From Candidatus Saganbacteria bacterium (GTDB taxonomy: Bacteria > Margulisbacteria > WOR-1 > O2-12-FULL-45-9 > XYB2-FULL-48-7): a DNA stretch of 10,892 nt. The notes under the pieces are model-generated. The model did not search any database and was not told the origin of the DNA. It saw only the letters and a list, made by a program, of their open reading frames with translations. Location of the stretch: assembly GCA_020051815.1 (NCBI GenBank), contig JAGVQF010000159.1:1-10892 (forward strand). Direction: 5' to 3'. Below are positions 6,783 through 10,892 of the stretch, piece after piece (position 1 is the first letter of the stretch; the number at the start of each line of letters is the position of its first letter). The position numbers and the translations under genes were made by a program.

Positions 6783-6870
6783 TCCCGTCGCACACAATTG
6801 TTGAAATAATTATGGAATCGACGGGATCCCGACGATTTTCATTATTATTCTATTGAAATGTCCGTCGGGA
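6783..6870. repeat. Two abutting 44-bp inverted-repeat units (8-bp arms, 28-nt loops)
   Basis: Unit 1: TCCCGTCG (6783-6790) pairs with CGACGGGA (6819-6826). Unit 2: TCCCGACG (6827-6834) pairs with CGTCGGGA (6863-6870). Both have exactly 28-base AT-rich loops and the two units touch. The junction around GGGATCCC is itself nearly palindromic. Unit 2 reversed resembles unit 1 in part of its loop. The 88 bp sit between AGTC (6779-6782) and GAACCC (6871-6876); joining these would give the AGTCGAACCC found in the live ssrA T-arm at 6901-6910. Confidence 0.7.
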
Positions 6871-6887
6871 GAACCCGCAAGGAAAAA

Positions 6888-7299
6888 TGGAGCTGGGGGG
6901 AGTCGAACCCCCGTCCGGAAAGGCGATCGCGAAAGCCGCTACGAGCGTAGCTTCAATTTTTAGTTCGCTTGGGATTTGACCCGAAACGAGGAATTTCCCA
7001 AGCTATCCGATGTCTTTTACTTTGCCGCCCCCCAACCGGAAAAGAGGAGCGGCGCAGCCGAAATTATATCGTCTGACCCGGGCTCTTCGGCAAACTCGGG
7101 GGACGGACAGCTTATATTATTAAGCTGTGGCAAGAGCGGGTTCAAGCACAGTACTATTCGTAAAGGCCCAAACCACATTCTTCATTGCTTCTTTTACGTC
7201 TGCATTTGTGACGTTGGCTGCCGTGTTTTACGAGGCTTGCAGCACCCTCGGCTCGCAACTTGCGCAACCACAACTCACCGTCAAAACCCTTACAGCCCC
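6888..7299 (-). ncRNA. ssrA: tmRNA (ssrA), one-piece type
   Basis: Transfer-messenger RNA, which with SmpB rescues stalled ribosomes. The 5' GGGGCTG (7299-7293) pairs with the 3' CAGCTCC (6895-6889), followed by discriminator A at 6888; CCA is not encoded. The T-arm is GGGGG, loop TTCGACT, CCCCC. Pseudoknot 1 is seen as CCGAGG with CCTCG and GCTGC with GCAGC. The resume codon is most likely GCA at 7203-7201, after CAAAT. The tag is then 27 residues, starting ADVKEAMKNV and ending VLEPALATA, with double stop TAA TAA at 7122-7117. The stops lie in a perfect 8-bp helix (7121-7128 with 7107-7114), like helix 5 of other tmRNAs. The A-rich segment before the T-arm and GC-rich central stems fit the later pseudoknots. 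No convincing own promoter is visible. Confidence 0.95.
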
Positions 7300-7301
7300 A
7301 A

Positions 7302-7333
7302 ACTCATTTTTTGATGAAAATCAAAAAATGAGT
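7302..7333. repeat. Perfect 13-bp AT-rich inverted repeat next to the tmRNA 5' end
   Basis: ACTCATTTTTTGA (7302-7314), six-base loop, TCAAAAAATGAGT (7321-7333). It sits two bases upstream of the mature tmRNA 5' end on the transcribed strand. It could be a hairpin in the precursor leader, an operator, or a weak terminator of the upstream smpB unit. No choice can be made from sequence. Confidence 0.75.
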
Positions 7334-7398
7334 AATGACCAAATGACAAATTACAAATGACAAACAAATCTCAAATTCCAAATTTTCAAAATTTCAAA
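7324..7398. repeat. AT-rich degenerate tandem repeat (ATGACAAA / CAAATTTT-type)
   Basis: About 75 bases of loosely repeated 7-10-mers, first AATGACCAA, AATGACAAA, TTACAAA, ATGACAAAC, then CAAATCT, CAAATTC, CAAATTTT, CAAAATTT. No coding frame. Strings of this kind are, to my knowledge, frequent intergenic filler in uncultivated bacterial genomes. Confidence 0.6.
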
Positions 7399-7448
7399 CC
7401 CTCTCCCTCTGGGAGAGGGGGGACGGTTACGCGCCAGCGGGTGAGGGC
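7399..7448 (-). repeat. REP-like palindromic unit C (intact form)
   Basis: On the minus strand it reads GCCCTCACCCGCTGG, then AACCGTCCCCC, and closes with a perfect 9-bp hairpin CCCTCTCCC, AGA, GGGAGAGGG. It begins two bases after the stop codon of the gene at 7451. It is nearly identical to unit A without that unit's 20-bp palindrome. The hairpin is followed by TTTGAAATTTT, so here it might also help end or protect the smpB-unit transcript. Confidence 0.85.
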
Positions 7449-7450
7449 TG

Positions 7451-7918
7451 TTAGAAGCTTCTGGCGCTGATCGTCTCTTTGAGCAGCCCGAGGAAGCCCT
7501 CAACCTGCTCCTCACTCATTTGCGAGAGGACCCGGGCGAATTCCTGCCAGGACTCGGCTTCGTCCATCAGCTCTTTGTTCTCTTTGATCCTGGCGATCTC
7601 ATCCTCGATCTCGCGCTGGATCTTGCGGTTGGCTTCTTCCATCGCGCCCTGCGCGTTGGTCATGCCGGTCTCGGCGATGATCCGGTCGACGATATCTTCA
7701 AACTTCAGCTCTTTTTCTTTGGCTTCGGTCGCCATGAGCGCCAGGCGCGTGGCGATGGCGTGGGCGTCAAGCTCGGGTCCCCGGCCGATGCCCGGCTGGA
7801 CCGGCATCTTAACGGCCGGTTGGGGCGTTAATTTCTCTTCCGGCCCTTTTTCCGGCTTGATCTCCTTGGGCGTGATCTGGGGGACAAAAGGCCGCTCCGC
7901 CGGTCCCTTGATGCTCAT
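7451..7918 (-). CDS. Hypothetical protein, proline-rich N-terminus and helical C-terminus (unknown Y)
   Basis: I do not recognise this 155-residue protein. Residues 1-50 are rich in Pro, Lys and Glu (PFVPQITPKEIKPEKGPEE) and look disordered. Residues 52-110 are a charged helical stretch (ELDAHAIATRLALMATEAKEKE, then NRKIQREIEDEIARIKENKE) with coiled-coil character. The end, EFARVLSQMSEEQVEGFLGLLK, looks like a short helical hairpin. There is no signal peptide or membrane segment. Its ATG overlaps the stop of the gene upstream (ATGA), with GAGGG four bases before the ATG, so it is the third gene of the smpB unit. The next feature downstream on its strand, past repeats, is ssrA. The reading frame is well supported; the function is not known. 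Confidence 0.75.
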   Translation of the reverse strand: MSIKGPAERPFVPQITPKEIKPEKGPEEKLTPQPAVKMPVQPGIGRGPELDAHAIATRLALMATEAKEKELKFEDIVDRIIAETGMTNAQGAMEEANRKIQREIEDEIARIKENKELMDEAESWQEFARVLSQMSEEQVEGFLGLLKETISARSF

Positions 7919-8103
7919 ACGACCCTCATCTCTTTGAGTACCGAATTGGAGATGGTCCTGGCCAGCTTGGCGATATTTTCCTTTTCCAGGTCGGTCAGGG
8001 GCTTGTTCTTCATCGCGCCAAATTCTTCCCTGACCATTTTGGCCGCTTCTGAATACAAGTCGGCCACGGTGAAGGTTTTATTTGATCCGATCTTTTCGAC
8101 CAT
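7915..8103 (-). CDS. Small hypothetical protein overlapping smpB (unknown X)
   Basis: A 62-residue protein I do not recognise, beginning MVEKIGSNKTFTVADLYSEA and ending SNSVLKEMRVV. It is mostly helical and charged, with no membrane segment. I take the ATG at 8103 because AAAGGA (8111-8116) lies seven bases upstream. A longer frame from a GTG at 8166 would overlap smpB by 89 bases and has no good ribosome-binding site. Even the short form overlaps the end of smpB by 26 bases in another frame. Its stop overlaps the start of the next gene (ATGA). The tight overlaps on both sides imply translation coupled to SmpB. Confidence 0.7.
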   Translation of the reverse strand: MVEKIGSNKTFTVADLYSEAAKMVREEFGAMKNKPLTDLEKENIAKLARTISNSVLKEMRVV

Positions 8104-8560
8104 AAACTTTTCCTTTAAAAGCGCTTTCAATTTCTCTTTCAGCTGTTTGACGTCTAAGCTTTTCACGTTTTTCGTATTTCTTTTTGGCTTTGGCCAACCC
8201 TAACTCGACTTTGGCCCAGTTGCCATCAAAGTATACCTTAAGGGGAACTACTGTCAATCCTTTTTCGGCCGCTTTTCCCGTTAATTTCACCAGCTCGCGT
8301 TTTTCCAAAAGGACTTTGCGTTTGCGCAAAGGATCGATCTTGTTCTGGTCGGCGGCGGAGTAGGGGCTGACGTGCATATTGTAGAGCCAGAGCTCGCCCC
8401 GCTCCGCCCGGGCAAAACTGTCCTGCAAATTGGCCTTGCCCTGGCGCAGCGACTTGACTTCGTTCCCGGTCAGGACCAGCCCGGCCTTGTAGCTTTCAAT
8501 GATAGTGTAGTCGAAGCGGGCCTTGCGGTTCTCCGCTGCGATCTTAAAGTACTTGGCCAC
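8078..8560 (-). CDS. smpB: SmpB, tmRNA-binding protein
   Basis: A 160-residue SsrA-binding protein, the partner that brings tmRNA into the A site of stalled ribosomes. Seen: LVLTGNEVKSLRQGKANLQDSFA (28-50, the classic signature), YNMHVSPYS (60-68), KIDPLRKRKVLL (74-85), VPLKVYFDGNWAKVELGLAKAKKKYEKRE (105-133) and a basic C-terminal tail ending GRKDRIK. The tail is the part that fills the mRNA channel in known structures. The start is GTG at 8560, with a TATAAT only nine bases before it. The gene is divergent from the ABC transporter and is followed by two overlapping unknown genes, then ssrA on the same strand about 780 bases on. Length is normal. Confidence 0.96.
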   Translation of the reverse strand: MAKYFKIAAENRKARFDYTIIESYKAGLVLTGNEVKSLRQGKANLQDSFARAERGELWLYNMHVSPYSAADQNKIDPLRKRKVLLEKRELVKLTGKAAEKGLTVVPLKVYFDGNWAKVELGLAKAKKKYEKREKLRRQTAEREIESAFKGKVYGRKDRIK

Positions 8561-8569
8561 AGCTTGATT

Positions 8570-8582
8570 ATTATACTATAAT
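8570..8582. promoter_or_regulatory. Back-to-back divergent -10 boxes for smpB and the ABC transporter
   Basis: ATTATA (8570-8575), a single C, and TATAAT (8577-8582) form a 13-bp perfect inverted repeat, giving a consensus -10 on each strand. The plus box is seven bases before the ATG at 8590 and the minus box nine bases before the GTG at 8560. Weak -35 candidates lie inside the first codons of the opposite gene, each with an 18-base spacer: TTGGCC at 8553-8558 (+) and TCGACG at 8599-8594 (-). The two polymerases could not bind at once, so the two units may be mutually exclusive. Confidence 0.6.
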
Positions 8583-8589
8583 AGCGGCT

Positions 8590-9378
8590 ATGGCGTCGAT
8601 AGTCACGGCCCGCGACCTCGTCAAAAAGTTCAACGGTTTTACCGCCGTTGACGGGATCTCGTTTGAGATAAAAGAGGGAGAATGTTTCGGCTTCCTCGGC
8701 CCCAACGGCGCGGGCAAAACCACCACAATCCGCATGATCCATTGCGTCTCCCCCAAAACCTCGGGGGAGCTCAAGGTCGCGGGGCTGGACGCCAACGTCG
8801 ATAACCGCGGCATCAAGTGCCTCCTCGGCGTCATCCCGCAGGAGCTCAACCTCGATGAGGATCTCACCACTTACGAAAATCTTGTCCTCTTTGCCGGCTT
8901 CTTCGGCATCCCCCGGCGGGAGGCGCACGACAGGATCATGGAACTGCTCGAGTTCGTCGAGCTCAAGGCCAAGATGAAAAACCGGATCACCCAGCTCTCG
9001 ACCGGCATGAAGCGCCGCCTGCAGATCGCGCGCGCCCTCGTCAACCAGCCCAAGCTTATCATTGCCGACGAGCCGACGACGGGCCTCGACCCGCAGGCGC
9101 GGCACCTGATCTGGCAGAGACTGCGCGAGCTCAAAAAGAGGGGGACGACCATGGTCCTGACGACGCAATACATGGAGGAGGCCGAACAGCTTTGCGACGA
9201 GATCGTCATCATGCATCAGGGCAGGATCATCAGGCAGGGCGTGCCTTCCGAGCTAATTAAAGAAGAATTTGTCGGCGAAATGATCGAGGTCAGGGACTCG
9301 AAGGACCGGGTCTACCGGCGGCCGGCGACGCTCGAAGACGTTTTTCTCAAACTGACCGGGAGACAATTGATAGAATGA
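8590..9378 (+). CDS. ABC-2 exporter ATPase, NodI/DrrA-like
   Basis: A 262-residue ATP-binding subunit. Walker A GPNGAGKTT (37-45), Q-loop Gln84 (VIPQE), signature QLSTGMKRRLQIARAL (135-150, LSTGM in place of LSGGQ), Walker B LIIADEPTTGLD (156-167). The switch position carries Gln193 (TTQYMEEAE) where most ABC ATPases have His; to my knowledge the Gln is common in DrrA-type exporters. A short C-terminal region follows, ending VFLKLTGRQLIE. With the permease encoded next (ATGA overlap) it forms an exporter like NodIJ or DrrAB, which move lipid-linked or hydrophobic molecules outward. It is shorter than typical NodI. The start sits seven bases after a TATAAT. The substrate is unknown. Confidence 0.93.
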   Translation: MASIVTARDLVKKFNGFTAVDGISFEIKEGECFGFLGPNGAGKTTTIRMIHCVSPKTSGELKVAGLDANVDNRGIKCLLGVIPQELNLDEDLTTYENLVLFAGFFGIPRREAHDRIMELLEFVELKAKMKNRITQLSTGMKRRLQIARALVNQPKLIIADEPTTGLDPQARHLIWQRLRELKKRGTTMVLTTQYMEEAEQLCDEIVIMHQGRIIRQGVPSELIKEEFVGEMIEVRDSKDRVYRRPATLEDVFLKLTGRQLIE

Positions 9379-10142
9379 ACCTTTCATACCGCTTTTACTA
9401 TGTCTGGCGCAGGAACCTGGCGGCCTACAAACGGTTCGTCATCCCGACGCTCCTCATCAGCCTGGGCGAGCCGTTCTTTTACCTGATCGCCATGGGGCTT
9501 GGCCTGGGGGCTTACATGGGACTCTTCGGCGGCCAGTCTTATATTCATTTTTTGGCTTCCGGCCTGGTCATCGCCTCCGTCATGATGACCTCGACTTTTG
9601 AATGCCTCTACGATTCTTACGTCCGGATGGTGCTCGAGAAGATCTGGGACGCCCTGATCGCGACGCCGCTCCTGGCCGAGGACATTATCGCGGGCGATAT
9701 CGTCTGGGGGACATTCCGCGGCGTGATCAGCGGCTTTTTAATGTACACCGTGGCGGTCCTGTTAGGGGTTTTGCCGGTTTCACTGCCGATCGTTTTGACC
9801 ATATTTTGCCTGATGGTCCTCATCGGCATACTCTTCGGCTCAATGGCGATGATCGTCACTTCTTTCGCGCCTAGTTTTGATTTTTTTAACTATTACACCG
9901 AGCTCGTTGTCTCGCCGATCTTCTTTTTCTCCGGGGTCTTCTTTCCGCTCGATAAGATGCCCGAGTGGATAAAATTTATCGCCAATCTTTTCCCGCTCAC
10001 CCACGCCGTTGTGATCGTGCGGGCGACGTTTGACGACCAGCTAAACTCCGGGCATTGGCTGAACCTGTTGGCGATAATTGTGCCGATGATGGTCGCTTTT
10101 TATCTCGCGCTGTTCTTCATGAAGCGGCGGCTTATAAAATAG
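9375..10142 (+). CDS. ABC-2 permease, NodJ-like
   Basis: A 255-residue membrane subunit with about six hydrophobic segments. Seen: the N-terminal RFYYVWRRNLAAYKRF (6-21) typical of NodJ-like proteins, EPFFYLIAMGLGLGAYMG, the cytoplasmic segment STFECLYDSYVRMVLEKIWDALIATPLLAEDIIAGDIVWG, and SPIFFFSGVFFPLDKMPEW near the end, the ABC-2 signature region. The ATG overlaps the ATPase stop (ATGA), so the two are co-translated. The stop TAG overlaps the stop of the convergent dapB gene by 11 bases, leaving no room for a terminator. The substrate is unknown. Confidence 0.92.
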   Translation: MNLSYRFYYVWRRNLAAYKRFVIPTLLISLGEPFFYLIAMGLGLGAYMGLFGGQSYIHFLASGLVIASVMMTSTFECLYDSYVRMVLEKIWDALIATPLLAEDIIAGDIVWGTFRGVISGFLMYTVAVLLGVLPVSLPIVLTIFCLMVLIGILFGSMAMIVTSFAPSFDFFNYYTELVVSPIFFFSGVFFPLDKMPEWIKFIANLFPLTHAVVIVRATFDDQLNSGHWLNLLAIIVPMMVAFYLALFFMKRRLIK

Positions 10143-10794
10143 TTTCGAGGCCGTGAATTAAACCTTTTAGCCCCTTAACTTTCCTGACCGCGAGGATGAC
10201 GCCCGGCATAAAAGATTCGCGCGAGATCGAATCGTGGCGGATAGTTAAAGTTTGCCCCAGCCCGCCGAAGATGACCTCCTGATGGGCCACGAGCCCCGGC
10301 AGGCGCACCGAGTGGATCGGCACGTTGTCGCCCAACAGCTTCGCAGTGCGCATGGCGGTACCCGATGGCTTATCGACTTTAGTTTCGTGATGGAACTCGA
10401 TTATTTCGGCGCTGGGCAAATGTTTGATCGCTTCCTGCGCGAACCGCATCATGAGGACCGCGCCGATCGCAAAGTTGGGGGCGACCAGGCAGTTGACTTT
10501 GTTCTTTTCACACAGCTCCCGGATCTCATGAAGATCGTTTTCGGTGATGCCGGTCGTGCCGATGACGCCATGCGTGCCGGAGTTTAAGATCGTCCGAATA
10601 TTGCCCATCGCGCTCTGCGGGGTAGTGAAGTCGATGACGACCTCGGTCCCCGAATCTTTGATCGCTTTGGCCAGGTTGTCGCCGGCATCGGTCTGGCCGA
10701 CGAGGGTCAGGTCTTTCTCTTTTTGGACGGCTTTAACTGTCTCCATTCCCATTTTGCCCTTGGCCCCATTAACTATTACTTTTATATTAGCCAT
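10132..10794 (-). CDS. dapB: 4-hydroxy-tetrahydrodipicolinate reductase DapB
   Basis: A 220-residue DapB, which uses NAD(P)H to reduce the dapA product in the diaminopimelate/lysine pathway. Seen: nucleotide-binding NGAKGKMG (9-16), VVIDFT (52-57), GTTG (79-82), APNFAIG (105-111), and the substrate-binding and catalytic block [15 protein letters not shown] (133-147) with His135, His136, Lys139 and Lys142. It is shorter than the E. coli enzyme (273 residues), as in the compact Thermotoga-like form. The ATG is supported by GGGAG (10801-10805) six bases upstream, inside the end of dut, which overlaps by eight bases. This implies a dut-dapB transcript. Confidence 0.95.
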   Translation of the reverse strand: MANIKVIVNGAKGKMGMETVKAVQKEKDLTLVGQTDAGDNLAKAIKDSGTEVVIDFTTPQSAMGNIRTILNSGTHGVIGTTGITENDLHEIRELCEKNKVNCLVAPNFAIGAVLMMRFAQEAIKHLPSAEIIEFHHETKVDKPSGTAMRTAKLLGDNVPIHSVRLPGLVAHQEVIFGGLGQTLTIRHDSISRESFMPGVILAVRKVKGLKGLIHGLETIL

Positions 10795-10892
10795 GTTTTA
10801 CTCCCGTTGAGCCAAATCCGCCGGCTCCGCGCTCGGTTTCCGAGAGCTCGGCGACTTCTTCAATAGTCACCTTCTCGATCTTATTGATTATC
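10787..10892 (-). CDS. dut: dUTP diphosphatase, C-terminal fragment
   Basis: The visible 34 residues read [20 protein letters not shown] and then [14 protein letters not shown]. RGxGGFGSTG is conserved motif 5 of trimeric dUTPases, the flexible P-loop-like tail that closes over dUTP. The enzyme removes dUTP and makes dUMP for thymidylate synthesis. The N-terminal part lies beyond the window. The stop TAA (10789-10787) overlaps the start of dapB. Confidence 0.93.
   Translation of the reverse strand, partial: IINKIEKVTIEEVAELSETERGAGGFGSTGVKHG

Noticed and set aside
6756..6790. Intrinsic terminator of ssrA at the T7 run
   Set aside because: Only a weak 4-bp stem precedes the Ts on the minus strand; the run is better explained as part of the duplicated tmRNA end.
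6791..6818. dif/XerCD-like 28-bp site in the first loop
   Set aside because: The length fits and TTATG is present, but the two 11-bp arms are not inversely related as in dif.
6783..6870. CRISPR array or integron attC interpretation of the two hairpin units
   Set aside because: There are only two units in inverted relation, no repeated spacer pattern, no cas or integrase gene, and no attC core motifs that I can recognise.
6976..7314. 112-codon open frame on the plus strand
   Set aside because: It lies entirely over ssrA on the opposite strand; the RNA secondary structure explains the sequence.
8104..8166. GTG at 8166 as start of small protein X
   Set aside because: It has no ribosome-binding site and would overlap smpB by 89 bases; the ATG at 8103 has AAAGGA at good spacing.
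8470..9216. 248-codon open frame on the minus strand
   Set aside because: It is antisense to the ABC ATPase and covers the divergent promoter and smpB start; all motifs are on the plus strand.

Overview
The window is a gene-dense piece of a bacterial chromosome, moderately GC-rich by eye. It carries core housekeeping genes (CCA-adding/poly(A) polymerase family enzyme, smpB, ssrA/tmRNA, dapB, dut) interspersed with membrane and signalling genes. Nothing in it identifies the taxon securely. Small overlapping genes, a long atypical tmRNA tag, promoters sitting almost on the start codons, and several families of intergenic palindromes and AT-rich or ATCAGG-type repeats suggest an uncultivated candidate-phylum bacterium. 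My best guess is the Saganbacteria/Margulisbacteria or Omnitrophota neighbourhood, held with low confidence and inferred from style rather than markers.

Layout. 1-658 (-): 5' part of a tRNA nucleotidyltransferase/poly(A) polymerase. 659-723: divergent promoter region. 724-2292 (+): GT-C/PMT-type membrane glycosyltransferase, overlapping by four bases a small cytosolic histidine kinase (2289-2957). The kinase converges on a stand-alone response regulator (2983-3459, -). 3460-3691: response-regulator leader plus a head-to-head pair of REP-like units, one split by a 20-bp perfect palindrome. 3692-6690 (+): a three-gene run of a secreted DUF4015-type putative glycosidase, an MFS transporter and a ZIP metal transporter. 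6691-6887: repeats and a duplicated, interrupted copy of the tmRNA 3' end. 6888-7299 (-): ssrA. 7300-7450: AT-rich hairpin, degenerate repeat and a third REP-like unit. 7451-8560 (-): smpB followed by two overlapping small genes of unknown function that lead towards ssrA. 8561-8589: symmetrical divergent -10 boxes. 8590-10142 (+): a NodI/NodJ-like ABC-2 exporter, whose stop codon overlaps that of dapB. 10132-10892 (-): dapB preceded by the 3' end of dut.

How the genes work together. SmpB and tmRNA are the two parts of the trans-translation ribosome-rescue system and lie on the same strand, with two unrecognised small genes between them. The mature tmRNA does not encode CCA, so it would depend on a CCA-adding enzyme such as the one at the left edge. 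The kinase and regulator are likely a two-component pair despite their tail-to-tail orientation. The glycosidase/MFS/ZIP run and the ABC-2 pair are each co-transcribed units by spacing.

The most interesting parts are the tmRNA 3' duplication with its two-hairpin insert, the smpB-X-Y-ssrA cluster, the nested palindromes, and the recurring near-leaderless promoters.
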